The notes under the pieces are model-generated. The model saw nothing but the letters and a program-made list of their open reading frames with translations, was not told where the DNA came from and searched no databases. A stretch of 64,000 bases of DNA, taken from Flabesymbios commensalis (lineage: Eukaryota > Annelida > Polychaeta > Terebellida > Flabelligeridae). Of this stretch, positions 1-11,164 are shown one piece after another (position 1 is the first letter of the stretch; every line of letters starts with the position of its first letter). The stretch lies in NCBI GenBank assembly GCA_964017125.1, contig OZ024915.1, positions 19,071,674 to 19,135,673 on the forward strand, in the 5' to 3' direction. Position numbers and translations under genes: made by a program.

Positions 1-402
1 TTTAGCCTGTCACATGACGAGATCGGCCAATCACCGCCGTTATTCAGTTGTTATTTAAATTAGGGGGTAGAATACCAGACTTGTTTGTACATGTACTTGT
101 TACTTGACTGCCTTTGCAGTCATACATGCGTCCAGGTTTCGAATCCCAGCTGTTCCCGTGTGAGGTTTTCAGAGAAACAACATTGTTTTTCCCTTCTCAA
201 TGTGACTAGGCGATCACGTTAATGGCGGCCTCGTCGAGTTAAGGTTGAGACCAGTGTTACTGTATCAACGTTAATTTCGCGCAGGGCCCCGCGCTGCGCG
301 CTCCTCACACGAGACTTGGGCCGGTTTTGCTGTGATGTTCATCTCTGACGCCAACCAGTGCTGTTGTGTCTAACCTCGGACTACTTCTATGTGGCCAATT
401 AC
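1..402. other. Unassigned stretch
   Basis: No open frame, RNA gene or recognised repeat could be supported here. The sequence is ordinary mixed-composition DNA leading into the first TTAA-type MITE. Confidence 0.5.
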
Positions 403-648
403 CTAACCCTTGTCCTGCTATGCCCGGATATATACGGGGTTAAGGATGTTTCAGATCAATTAAAATATCACTTAATTTTGCTAAAATTGTTTTTAATAGA
501 CGCTTTGTTGATTTAATTTAATTTTAGACATGTCTATTTTTCATAAATAGTTATATTATTCGTCATTTGAAGCTGGAAATTGCGTTAGCAATTCCAGCTT
601 CAAATGACGAAAAATACAATTGAAGCCATTCAGCAGGACAAGGGTTAA
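403..648 (+). mobile_element. TTAA-bounded hairpin MITE, group 'CCTGCT'
   Basis: A 246-bp element with terminal inverted repeats: CTAACCCTTGTCCTGCT on the left and AGCAGGACAAGGGTTAA on the right. The boundary tetranucleotide is TTAA (CTAA on the left, one change). It contains a long palindrome at about 569-616 whose arms read CGTCATTTGAAGCTGG and its complement, closing on an apex TTGC-GTTA-GCAA. Related copies lie at 50581-50823, 50828-51058 and 53669-53898. No coding capacity. The TTAA target with CCCTT termini is typical of piggyBac-type elements; the superfamily call is an inference because no transposase is seen. Confidence 0.7.
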
Positions 649-843
649 CATTTAACCCCAGAATACGAGTGTTCAACTCCCCATAGATATATTTATTGAT
701 ATAGATCTCATGGTCTTTTACATGATCTCTTATGTTTGTAGAAACCACGGAGACCAAATATTCTAATCTTCGGAGATCGACTTTATGACGTCTTTAGACG
801 TCAGTTTGACGTGTAAAGATGCTCCCCGCGCTAAAAGGGTGAA
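645..843 (-). mobile_element. TTAA-type MITE, group 'CAGCACG', degenerate copy
   Basis: Begins in the same TTAA that ends the preceding element. It holds an imperfect palindrome built from GACGTC at about 787-815 and ends near CCCCGCGCTAAAAGGGTGAA, the complement of the TTAACCCTTTCAGCACG end seen in better copies at 36710, 46834 and 52967. The internal 'ggagaccaaat' segment also matches those copies in reverse. Confidence 0.5.
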
Positions 844-1289
844 GTAATAATCAACAATTCAGTTAACCTATAATAATCATATTCTATCTCAGAGAACCAG
901 CTGGTTCGTTTCAACTGAAAAAGTCAAGATTTTAAATTCTGACCGAGTAACACATGGTTAACTGAGAATCACCAGGTGTCGCCTGCTTTGTCTGTTGGTG
1001 GTTTCGCTAATGCAACAGACAAGTGGAACGCCTGGCTGCTTAGTATATTTTTATTGATCTGTTATTGACACCGACTACTCAATTTAAATGACATAAATAT
1101 ATCGTATCAATGTAAATTTGAACATTCATTATAGTACTCGCTAACCAAGCTGTCTCAAAAATCTTATATTGACGTATGCTGCAAGTGACACCGAATCGTG
1201 AGTTATCACTATGGATATACGGCCGGATCTCTACCCTATATGTATGTATTATCCACACGGACTATGATTCTAGCTACTGATAAACAATG
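844..1289. other. Unassigned AT-rich stretch
   Basis: No gene or clear repeat boundary recognised. The AT-rich sequence runs into the 5' part of the LINE fragment. Confidence 0.5.
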
Positions 1290-2609
1290 TATAGTAATTT
1301 AAGAGTAGTGAGCATTAATGCAAGAGGAATAAATAAATCCTCCAAACGCAGATCTTTATTTAAATGGCTAGAAGACCATAAATCTGATATCACAAATGAT
1401 ACAATAAACTTTAAAAAAATAAATATATAGATCTAGTGAAAAAAGAATGGGACGGTACTATAATTAACAACGTAGCGGACTCAACTCATAGCAGAGGGAT
1501 TGTTATTATGTTTAAAAAAATCAAGACATGGATATTAAAAACAGTGTATCTGATAAAGAAGGTAGACGATTGCTAATTAATGTAACAATTAACAACCAAG
1601 ATTACACGCTCGTCACCATGTATTCTACCAATATATGTTCTAAAAGAATAGAGTTTTTCAAACATACTGAGAAATGGATCAATCAGTATGCAACTTCTAA
1701 TTCACATTTAATAGTTGGAGGGGATATGAATGGTATAATGAAGCGAACTGACAGATCATCTGGTATAATGGAAAAATGTAATAACCATTTCAATAACTTT
1801 CAAAACAATTGTAATCTAAAAGATTCATGGACTTTGTTATTCCCCACAGAAATAAAATATAATTATATTCCACAAAATAAAAATGCTGCACGCAGTCGAA
1901 TTGATTATATTTTACTATCTAATCATCTTATAAATTCCCAGTCAAAAATAAATGTGATCACTGCACCTGTACCTGATCATAAAGCTGTGGTTATAGACCT
2001 CAAATTAAACCCAGAAAAAAGAGGTAAAGGTTATTGGAAACTCAACTGTAATTTTTTATCCGACGACACGTACATAAAATGCATAAAAAACATCTTTAGA
2101 GACACTATAAACGAATACAAAAATTGTCCAAAATATTTAGTGTGGGATCTATATAAGATACGAGTTAAAGAGTTTAGCATACAATACGGTATACAAGCCG
2201 CAAAATTAAAGAAGAACGCCAAAACAGAGATAGAAAGAGATATTGATGATTTAGATCAAACAATTGCAAAAAATCCAAACGATAACGAACTGATGGAACA
2301 AAGGGTTTTAATGAAAAAACAATACGATACATTATGTGTAGAAAACGTAAAAGGAGCCCAGATTAGATCCAGACTTCAGTGCGCAGAAAAGAGGGGGAAA
2401 ATACATCTTTCTTTCTAAAATTAGAAAACAGCCGACAAACTGCAAATACTATTTATAAAATAAAAAATAAAGACGGAGAAATTGTTCACGACAACAGAGA
2501 TATCCTTAATGTAACCGAGAACTACTATAGTACAGGACTAATAGATAATAACCCGGAACAAATTCGTAACAAGCTGAAAATTTCAGCATATGTTCTTGAA
2601 ACAACATAG
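1290..2609 (+). pseudogene. LINE fragment, L1/Tx1-type endonuclease and linker
   Basis: The 5' half of a non-LTR retrotransposon ORF2. A first segment near 1297-1390 reads VVSINARGINKSSKRRS, the start of an apurinic endonuclease fold. The main frame at 1528-2418 shows GGDMNG (the GDxN catalytic motif), SRIDYILLS and PVPDHKAVVIDL (the SDH-like metal site), then the YWKLN segment that follows the endonuclease in L1/Tx1 proteins. A frameshift near 2379-2418 carries the frame into 2609, with FFLKLENSRQTANTIYKIKN, the 'GEKNTxFFxxLE' block just before the reverse transcriptase. The element stops there, so it lacks its 3' half. That is unusual for LINEs, which normally lose the 5' end, and suggests later deletion or rearrangement. 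Part of the endonuclease between 1390 and 1430 also seems lost. Confidence 0.8.
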
Positions 2610-2639
2610 AAAAACATATCAAAAGTCCTCTAAAATCCG

Positions 2640-3430
2640 CCTGGTATTAGTGCCCGAAATTGGGGTATTAAGGGGTAAATGGGGGTAAACAATGGGTATT
2701 AACAATACATTTTAAAGTATTCGACCTAAATTTAAAAAAATTGTATCTAAATATATGTTTTAGCACCTGCGGAATACATTCAAATTATTTGTATTAATTT
2801 TTCGCCACCCTTTCATCACCAAAAGTGGTAAATAGGAAAAATAGGGATAATATCCATAGCTTATGAGCTATTTGACCTAGTTTCATTAAATTTGTATCTA
2901 GCATCGGCAAAAAAAACAAAAACACTTTTTTAAATCCGGCGACCTCCCTTTAATCGCCAGCAACAACTTTTTATATCAATTTTTAACCACCCTTTCCTCG
3001 AAAAAGTGGTAAATAGAAGTAAAATTGGGGTGATAACCATAACTTAATGAGTTATTTGACCTAGATTCATAAAATTTGTATCCAAACATACCCGGGGTGT
3101 TTAATATTATCATTTGTAATAATATTTTACCACCTTTTCATCCCCAAAGCAAAAAAAATAGCATAATAACCACAAATTGCGAGCTATTTTACCTAGATTT
3201 ATAAAATTGTTGGGGCCTACCTGGATATGTTTTACCATGGGAGGAAATGTAAAAGCATTTTAAACTTATGCGACAACCAGCAACAAAAGGATATGATGCT
3301 GTAAAATCACCCTTTCATCCCGAAAAGTGGTAAATAAGGGTAAGATGTGAGCGATATTTGACTTACTTAATTTCATAAAACTGGTATCTAGATAATATAT
3401 TTTAGCATCCGAGAAAAAATAATGAAACCG
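2640..3430 (+). repeat. Degenerate tandem repeat, unit roughly 150-200 bp
   Basis: Four to five diverged copies of a unit containing CACCCTTTCATCCCCAAAAG, then GTGGTAAATA, then GAGCTATTTGACCTAG and a 'TTCATAAAATTTGTATCTA' segment. Copies start near 2690, 2805, 2980, 3120 and 3300. No coding potential. Confidence 0.65.
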
Positions 3431-3785
3431 TTTTTAAAAGTTTAATAGTGTAAAATTTAATAGTTTAAGCTCTTTCAAATAAACTCGAATTAACTGTTTT
3501 ATTATGTGATTAACAATCTACATTATACATGAAAATACTTTTTGAGAATGCAAAGGTTGTTAAAAGTGAATACAACATCATACACAATTTCGTTTTTTGA
3601 GATTAAATGGTGATGGTTGGTTTTTCTTTCAATTAGGCCCACACTTTTTTGTTTGATGCTAGGACAAATATATAGATACAATTTTTTTGAATCTCCGTCA
3701 AATTTATGGTTATTCTCATAATTTTCCATTATTTGCTACTTTTGGAAAACACTACAGCTTATTTTAATTCATCATGGGTGTGAGG
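3431..3785. other. Unassigned AT-rich stretch
   Basis: No recognisable gene or repeat boundary. The short open frames here lack any family signature. Confidence 0.45.
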
Positions 3786-3789
3786 GTGA

Positions 3790-4790
3790 GTAGAAAGTGT
3801 TAAAACAACGGAGCATTGCTAAAGGGCGACAGAGAAGCGTTAAATGGTGACTGAGACGTCAAAGGGCATTGAAAAAGTAATAAAGGTTGATGGAGATGCA
3901 TTAAAGGATGATGAAGAGACGCTAACAGGCGCTGCAGATGAGTTAAATGGCGATGGGAAGGCGCTAATGGGCGATGAGGAGGCATTGAAGCACAACGAAG
4001 AGGCGCTAAGGGTGACGGGATGTGTTGGTGGGTGGCATGAAAGGGTTATTCAATGGCGTTAGAGGGTGACGAGGAAGCATTAAATGACAGGTGATGCGGT
4101 GGTGCTAATGGGTGATGGATATGTGTTTTAGGGCGATGAGAAGGCGTTAAAGATGACGGGGAATCACTAAAGGGCAACTGAGAAAAATTAAATTATGATG
4201 GAGAGATGTCAAAGAGTGACAGAAAGGTGTTAAAGAGCCAAGAAAAGTGTTAAAGGTTGATGGAGATGGACTAAAAGGTTGATGGAGAGGCGTTAAAAAG
4301 GTGCTGCAGATGCGTTAAATGGTGATGCTAAAGGGTTAAAGGGCGATGAAGAGGCGGTAAATAGTGATGGAGAGGCATTGAATGGTGATGGGAAGCCAGT
4401 AAAGGGCGATGAGGAGGCGGTCAATTTCACCGAAGAAGCGTTAAAGGGTGACGGAAAGGCGTTAAAGGACAAAGAAAAAATATAAAGGTGGACCCAAAAG
4501 CATTGAAGGGCAATGAGAGACGATAAATGGCGATGGGGAGGCGTCGAAGGACCATGGGGAGGCGTTAAAGATTGATGGTAAAGCTTTAAAATGTGACGGA
4601 GAGTTAAATTAAAGAGCAATGGAGAAGCGTTCAGTGTGGAGAAGAGGCATTAAAGGGCGACAGAGAGGCCTTCAATTGCAATAAAGAGGCGTTAAACTAA
4701 AAGGACGTTCAGGGCAAAGAAGAGGCGTTAAAGGGCAAAAGAAAGGCCTTCAATTGCAAAGAAGAGGCATTAAACTGAAAGCTATGAAGA
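3790..4790 (+). repeat. Minisatellite, ~21-bp unit, purine-rich strand forward
   Basis: About forty degenerate copies of a unit close to GAGGCGTTAAAGGGCGATGAG. Substitutions and small indels are common, so the array is old. It gives spurious open frames on both strands. At about 4790 the array reverses strand. Confidence 0.85.
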
Positions 4791-4794
4791 CGCA

Positions 4795-5065
4795 CTATTG
4801 TCTCCCTTTAGTGCCTCTCCATAGCTCCATAATACCTCTCTCTCACCTTATAAAGCCCTCGGTGGCTCTGTAACGCCTCTTGTGGCCCATTAACGCGTCC
4901 TCATTTCTCTATAATATGCCTCCTCATTGCCCTTTAATGCCTTTTCATTGTCCTTTATCGCCTTCTCATTGCCCTTTAATACCTTCTCATCGACCGTTAG
5001 AACTTTTCCATCACTCTTTAACACATCCCTGTTAATTGCCATTCAATGCCTTCGAGCCGATGTCT
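4795..5065 (-). repeat. Same ~21-bp minisatellite, opposite orientation
   Basis: Units read CCTTTAACGCCTCCTCATTGC, the complement of the array immediately to the left, so the junction near 4790 is a head-to-head inversion. The same orientation returns at 6695-7455. Confidence 0.8.
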
Positions 5066-5077
5066 TCACCTTGAGCT

Positions 5078-6200
5078 TGTTTGATCATTTAAACCCAACA
5101 GAATTAGATTATCCAGTCAAAATAACACCCAACACAAGGTATTACACGTGCTCCAATTTCTAGCTTATACGCTAAAACACACATTCGACCTTGAGAATGA
5201 CTTTAAATCACCAAAGTAATAGGAAAAAGACATTTTTCGCTCAAAATCCCACGATTTTTTTTTTTTTTACACATGTTCTAGCTGTATTTGTTAAAAATCA
5301 TATTCTCCTTTACTTGACCGTGAAATTGACATTTTGACCTTAAAGATGACCTTTTATCATCAAAATAGTATCAAGAATAGATTATTCAGTCAAAAATCAC
5401 GTCAAAAAGACGTATTACACTTCTTCCTATTTTGTTTCGAAAAGATCATATTTGTACATTTTGACCTTGGAAATGACCTTTCGACCTTGAAAATGACTTT
5501 GGATCAACAAAATAATACCATAGATGGATTTTTCAGACAAAATCACATGAAAAAGAGGTATTAGCTTGATTTGTTAAAAATGGTAATTTTGCTTATTTGA
5601 CCTTGAAATTGACTTTTTGACCTTGAAAATGACCTTGAGTCATGAAAATAATACAAGAAATGGATTGCCCGGTCAAAATCACACGAAAATGAGGTATTAC
5701 ACTTGTTCCTGGCTTCATTTGTTGAACAATCATAGTTGACCTTGAGATATCTGGCAGCCATTCTGTTTTTGACCTTGGCAATGCCCTTTCGGCCTTGAAG
5801 ATGACCTTGGATCACCAAAATAATACCATAAATGGATTTTTCAGACAAAATCCAACGAAAAAGAGGTATTACACATGCTCCTAGCTTTATTTGTTAAAAA
5901 GGGTATTTTTGCTTATTTGACCTTGAAATTGAAGTTTTGACCTTGAAGATGACCTTATATCATAAAAATAATACAAGAAATGGATTGCCCAGTCAAAATC
6001 ACATGAAAATGAGGTATTACACTTGTTCCTGGCTTCATTTGTTGAAAAAAACATATTTGCCCTTGAAATATCTGGCGGCCATTTTGTTTTTGCCCTAAAA
6101 AATTCCGCCCAAGGGTGCCAAAGTGGCACCCGGCTGATTTCTGCTCGGGACACCCTATAGTATCAGAATCAATCATAAAACATTGTCCATACCGCGAAAC
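5078..6200 (+). repeat. Composite satellite rich in TGACCTTGA, copy 1
   Basis: Begins with a segment containing AGAATTAGATTATCC (also at 7510), then several ~150-300 bp units built from TTGACCTTGAAATTGAC, 'AATAATACAAGAAATGGATTG' type text, GTCAAAATCACA, GAGGTATTACAC and TTGTTCCTGGCTTCATTTGT. It closes with a unique end containing GGGTGCCAAAGTGGCACCC (a short hairpin, about 6113-6131) and CCATACCGCGAAACACGCTT. The whole series recurs at 7468-8725. No coding potential. Confidence 0.8.
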
Positions 6201-6204
6201 ACGC

Positions 6205-6410
6205 TTTAGTCAAAATCCACTGGACTACAATCCGTAAATATTAAAGACACTCTGTCAGATAAAGTCACACTCTCATATGGATTCCCACAGGGCTGGGAAC
6301 AGTGTTTTTTGCCCTATACACTACGCCACTACGCCACTGAGCGATATCATCTCCAGTTTTGACATAAACCACCACAAGATTTTTGGCTGATGCAGATGGA
6401 TTTGTGCCTT
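6205..6410 (+). pseudogene. LINE scrap: reverse transcriptase motif B region, CR1/Jockey-like
   Basis: The plus strand encodes VNIKDTLSDKVTLSYGFPQG, matching the 'GVPQGSVLGP' block of non-LTR reverse transcriptases. In a shifted frame it continues with PLSDIISSFDINHHKIF, where these enzymes approach the YADD/FADD box. At least one frameshift is evident. It may belong to the same family as the inverted fragment at 8740-9360. Confidence 0.65.
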
Positions 6411-6690
6411 GACCTAGAATTAGGCTACCCAGCTAAGTCAAGCTACTCACATTGCGTGGAGCTCGGCTGCACTGATGGCCATTTTTTCACAGCTGCCTGT
6501 GTAAAAAAGACAGTGACTCCACCTACCGATAAGACGGTAACGGTGTGGGCCCCAGTCAGCTAGCGCGCTCTGGTGATCACAGTAGAGCCAAGCGGCTAAA
6601 ACATGGCTCTCAGTGTGTCAGAGCCTTGCGATGGCATCGAGGTAGAATTAGGCATGGGAAATTATTTAAGAATTTTTTCTCGCAGAAGTT
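6411..6690. other. Unassigned stretch between satellite blocks
   Basis: Moderately GC-rich, with no recognised domain or repeat copy elsewhere in the window. Confidence 0.4.
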
Positions 6691-6694
6691 TGGT

Positions 6695-7455
6695 CCCACA
6701 CTTCACTTCAACTCCTCCCCATTGCCCTTCAGCGCTTTTCCATAGTCGTTTAACGTTTCATGGTCGCCCTTTAACGACTCCTCATCACCCATTACCGCCT
6801 TCCCATCGCCATTTAAAACTTTCCCATCACCATTTAATGCCTCACCATCGCCCTTTACCACATTCGCATCGCCATTTAACGCATCTGCAGCGCCTATTAG
6901 CGCCTCTCCATCAAAGTTTAATGCATCTACATCACTTTTAACACTTTTTCGGCCTTTAACGCCTTTCCATCGCTCTTTGACGTCTCTCCGTCACCAGTTA
7001 ACGCTTCTCCATTGCCCTTTAACGATTCTCTGTCTTTTTTAATGCCTTCTCATTGCACATAGACACCTATCCATCAACCATTAGCACCGCCCCATCACCC
7101 GTTAACGTACTTTCTTGTCACCGTTCCATAGCCCTTTCATGCCACCCCGCCACCTTTTAATGCATCTTGTCGCTTTTTAACGCCCAATTTTTGCCCCTAA
7201 CGCCTCCTCGTTGGCATTCACCGCCTCCTCATTGCCCTTCAATGCCTCCTCATTGCCCTTTAATGACTACTCATTTTCTTTTAACCCCTCTTACTCGCTC
7301 TTTAGCGCCTCTGGGGCGCCTTTTAGCAACTCGTCGACATCCTTTAATGCCTCCCCATTGTCTTTTACCGCCTCTCTGTCAACTTTTACCGCCTCTTCAT
7401 TGATCTTTTATGCTTTTTCGTCGCTATTTGACGCCTCTCCGTGACCCTTTGATGC
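6695..7455 (-). repeat. ~21-bp minisatellite, reverse orientation, second block
   Basis: About thirty-five units of the CCTTTAACGCCTCCTCATTGC type, in the same orientation as 4795-5065. It precedes the second TGACCTTGA block just as the first reverse block precedes copy 1, so the composite unit is duplicated in tandem. Confidence 0.8.
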
Positions 7456-7467
7456 CTTGTAGTTGTC

Positions 7468-8725
7468 TGATCATTTCATTCTGATGATGTTTATTCATTA
7501 AAACCCTACTAGAATTAGATTATCCGGTTAAAGATACACCAAGACAATTTATTATGTGTGCTCCAATATGTAGAATACTACGTTAAAATAATATTTGACC
7601 TTGATATTTACATTTGACCTAGAGGATCACCTCAAATAACCAAAATCATACCAGAAAGATATTGTCCTAGCTTTATTTGTTGAAAATCATATTTTCGCTT
7701 ACCTGACCTTGAAATTGACACACTGACCTTGAAAATGACCTTTAATTGTAAAAATAGTAGCAGAAATGGATTATTTGTCAATATTACACTAAAAACACTT
7801 TTTGCTATTTATGTTAGTTAATTGAATTTTGATGACCTTGAATTGAAATTGACCTTGAAGATAACCTTTAATCACTCAAATAATACTATAATTGGATTTG
7901 TCAGTCAAAATCCCATAAAAAGAGGTATTACACACATTCCTAGTTTTATTTGCTAAAAATGATATTTTCTCTTACTTCACCTTGAAATTGACCCCTTTGA
8001 CCTTGAAGATGACCTTGAATAATCAAAATAATATCAGATATGGAATGCCCAGTCATGCATGAGGTATTACACATGTTCCTAGCTTTATTTGTTAAAAACG
8101 GTAATTTTGCTTGATTGACCTTGATATTTGACCTTTTGACCTTGAAGATGACCTTGAATCATGCAAATAATACAAGAAATGAATTGCCCGGTCAAAATCA
8201 CATGAAAATGAGGCATTACATATGTTCCTAGCTTCATTTGTTGAAAAATCATATTTGACCTTGAAATATCTGGCAACCATTTTGTTTTTGACCTTGGAAA
8301 GGACTTTCGACCTTGAAGCTAACCTTGGATCAACAAAATAATACCATACATTCATTTTCAGATAAAATCCCATGTAAAAGAAGTATTACACATGTTCCTA
8401 TCTTTATTTGTTGAAAATTGTATTTTTGCTTCTTTGACCTTGAAATTGTCTTTTTGACCTCGAAGATAACCTTGAGTCATCAAAATAATACAAGAAATGT
8501 ATTGCCCAGTCAAAATCACATAAAAATGAGGTATTACACTTGTTCCTGGCTTTATTTGTTGAAAAATCATATTTGACCTTGAAATATTTGGCGGCCATTT
8601 TGTTTTTGCCCTTAAAAAATTCCGCCCAAGGGTGCCAAAGTGGCACCCGGCTGATTCCTGCTCAGGACATCCCTTAGAACCAGAATCAATCATAAAACAT
8701 CGTCCATACCGCGAAACACGCTTGA
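7468..8725 (+). repeat. Composite satellite rich in TGACCTTGA, copy 2
   Basis: Same order of parts as 5078-6200: the AGAATTAGATTATCC leader, repeated TGACCTTGAA and GAGGTATTACAC units, then the terminal hairpin GGGTGCCAAAGTGGCACCC (near 8632-8650) and CCATACCGCGAAACACGCTT. The two copies diverge internally by indels. Confidence 0.8.
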
Positions 8726-8739
8726 GTAAAAAAATGCCA

Positions 8740-9360
8740 TTTGACAACTGGACTAATTGGTGCCTATTTTGCAAATAAGAATAAAACCAAATTTGAACCT
8801 GCCCAGATATTCCATACCAATCTGAAAGTCTATTTCTTAATGTAGCATGGTAAATGGTGTCGAAAGCGGCCGACAAGTCAAGCAAGGTCAGAGCTGTAAC
8901 CTCACTCTGGTCCATACTAATAATTATATCGTTATGTACTTTCAGTAGCGCTGATTCTGTAGAATGATGTTTCCTGTAGGCTGATTGTAATGGATTAGAT
9001 AGATGGCTATTTTTAATATGAGCTTGCAGCCGATTGGCTACTACCTTTTCTAAGATTTTGGAAATGACACTCAAGTTTGATACAGACCTGTAATTTTTCA
9101 GTTCGTTTTAGAATGGGATGTTTTTTAAGTAGTGGTCTTAATACATGATCATCTTTGAAATTTTGAGGAAATGTGCTAGTTCCAAGACATTTTTTCGGCA
9201 CTCAATTTTTCGAAACTCAAAATAAGCTTTTTAATTTCATTTTCTGTCGCCCGTTCAAAAACATTCATTTTGGATCTAATTCTGTTTTTTGCACTGATGG
9301 AATATTGTGTACTTTATCCGGAGATTTGGAACGGATAGAAGCTAGAAGTCGTGGCATTAT
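8740..9360 (-). pseudogene. LINE fragment, CR1-like reverse transcriptase N-terminal half
   Basis: The minus strand encodes FPQNFKDDHVLRPLLKKHP (9080-9190, first frame) and then, after a frameshift, SVISKILEKVVANRL, LQSAYRKHHSTESALLKVHN and ALTLLDLSAAFDT (motif A with its catalytic Asp). This is the order expected of CR1-clade enzymes. The frame is lost after WFYSYLQNRHQL, and the sequence then runs into the satellite end at 8725. The upstream part near 9200-9350 carries the 'ATENEIKKLILS' block. Confidence 0.8.
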
Positions 9361-9430
9361 GGTGACACATGTGGGCATATATGATTCTATATCGCAACAT
9401 TTAATTCATATGCTCACATTTATTGAATAG

Positions 9431-9950
9431 CATGATAATTTTAATACCATTCCTCGGGCTTTATCCTATACATAGACACGGTCAAAAGTAGCGCAGTTAA
9501 GGGTTTTGTCAAGTTAATTTTACATTAATAGTTCTATTTTCGAGGTAGTCGCAATTTTGTCTAATGCTACCCAGTTGACTGTACTAGTATTATTTATTTT
9601 ATGATGTATATACCAGTATAATGATATGATAGCTATATTTCAGCCCTTTTGATTCTAAAGCTACGATCTTGAATCAAAGACGGTGGTCATTTTAAAACTA
9701 GGCAAATTACGTACCATTTAAGCCTAAGAAAATGGGAGAACGTTCCAGAAAGCTTCAGTAGAGCATTTTTACCCACCACATTTTGCTTGAGATCATATGT
9801 TATTAATACATCTGGCGTACATGTACTGCACTATGTACCTTTTTCACCACGTCGCACAAAACATTATTATAATATTTGACCTCTAATTCGCGACAGCTGT
9901 TAAAAAACACAGAATAATTATTCACCATCCTAAAATTATTGTTCATTCAT
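9431..9950. other. Unassigned; 3' flank of the sulfotransferase gene
   Basis: No gene recognised. On the minus strand an AATAAA-containing stretch near 9591-9600 could be a polyadenylation signal about 350 bp after the sulfotransferase stop; this is weak. Confidence 0.3.
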
Positions 9951-10931
9951 TTATGTTTGCCAGGAAAATTGTTGTCCTGTTATCTGTGACAGATTTCGAT
10001 TACATGCCCTTGCGAAATCTCTCATTTTTGTCATAAGTTGTTCAGCTATTTCAACATGCTGTATTCCCTTAGCCGAGTTCATACATTCCTCATCTGACTG
10101 GTTTGATCTTTTGAAACAATAAAAACCTTTTGTTTCATTGAATACGAACATTCTTGGTTGAAAATATGCTGGTACATCAAGAAACGTTTCCACTTTCTTC
10201 ATTTCAGTGTATGGGTTTGTAATCATTATTTCCCCGTCTACAATGTGGAGTTGTTTTCGTGGAAATACATCTAACCACATGTTTATAGAAGGACCATAAC
10301 AAAGTATGTTTGTCGCGTAATTTCCCCCTATTTCACCATTTGGAAGCAGTAGTTCTTTCTCTATGGGCTCAAAAACCGCATCTTTTGACAAATTGAGCAC
10401 ATATTTCGAAAACGATGATACAATCCTGTGTGTTGGTTCTCGTATGATCAGTAAGAGCTTCATGGACTTATTAAAGTCGTATATCCGTTGAGGTACCTCC
10501 GCTTTTGTCACATATCCCGCGGTCTTCACTGCAGTCAATTGATCAGGCCCAGAAAAAGGCATCTGAGCTTTGTACCATTCTTCTCCCCGATGATAATACT
10601 TTCTAAAGTAATTCATTTCTCCAGTTTTTGACTGAATGTTGGGATGATAACCCATGAATTTGGTTAATGTGCCAGTACCACATTTCCCTGCTCCTATTAT
10701 CAAGACTGATGGGAACCTTTGCTGACAAGATACAGATGTTCTATCACAACCAGTCACATGGGTCTCGTTGGTTTGATCGTGTGATACTAATGACTCATCA
10801 TGTGGTTTTGGTGTACTATAATCACTGGCTACTTGTTTACGTAACATTTCGTTGATTTGTGACTGTTGGTTCCAACCGATCAACATAAGTAGGGACAGAC
10901 AAAAGCTTACAAATACCACACGGAATTTCAT
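9951..10931 (-). CDS. Heparan sulfate glucosamine 3-O-sulfotransferase-like protein
   Basis: A Golgi type II membrane enzyme expected to move sulfate from PAPS to the 3-OH of glucosamine in heparan sulfate. It has 326 residues from the Met at 10931. A short cytoplasmic tail and membrane anchor lie at residues 4-20 (VVFVSFCLSLLMLIGW). The 5'-phosphosulfate loop is SVLIIGAGKCGTGTL (75-89), and GEMNYF (about 104-109) carries the Glu used as base in HS3STs. MPFSGPDQLT, the 3'-phosphate site LLLIIREPTHRIVSSF (159-174), WLDVFPRKQLHIVDGE and ETKGFYCF follow, with a cysteine pair (272 and 283) placed as in HS3STs. Six N-glycosylation motifs are visible. The frame extends nine codons upstream to 10958, but ATTTACAG there resembles a splice acceptor (exon from about 10942), so I prefer the second Met as start and infer a 5'-UTR intron. 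The coding region is uninterrupted. HS3ST subtype cannot be told. Confidence 0.88.
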   Translation of the reverse strand: MKFRVVFVSFCLSLLMLIGWNQQSQINEMLRKQVASDYSTPKPHDESLVSHDQTNETHVTGCDRTSVSCQQRFPSVLIIGAGKCGTGTLTKFMGYHPNIQSKTGEMNYFRKYYHRGEEWYKAQMPFSGPDQLTAVKTAGYVTKAEVPQRIYDFNKSMKLLLIIREPTHRIVSSFSKYVLNLSKDAVFEPIEKELLLPNGEIGGNYATNILCYGPSINMWLDVFPRKQLHIVDGEIMITNPYTEMKKVETFLDVPAYFQPRMFVFNETKGFYCFKRSNQSDEECMNSAKGIQHVEIAEQLMTKMRDFARACNRNLSQITGQQFSWQT

Positions 10932-10958
10932 TGCAACAAAACCTGTAAATAAAAGCAT

Positions 10959-11164
10959 TGGTGTAAAAATTGCTTGATTGTAATATCCAGAGACACCCCG
11001 CTCAAGGACACGGCGTTAGCAATCACCGCTCGTAACAGACGAGCAAATCTTATTCCGTTAGCTATTAACAAATGAACTAGATTATTTGCTATTTAACGTG
11101 AGGTTCGCGATATCTGTTTCAGATTTAATTGATTAAATTTTGTAAAATCTGAATATTTTTTTTG
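10959..11164. other. Upstream flank of the sulfotransferase
   Basis: No promoter element could be assigned. The upstream exon implied by the acceptor at 10943 was not located. Confidence 0.3.

Noticed and set aside
6110-6215. Helitron 3' end (hairpin before the terminus)
   Set aside because: The hairpin GGGTGCCAAAGTGGCACCC is present in both composite copies, but no conserved CTRR terminus or A-T insertion site follows.
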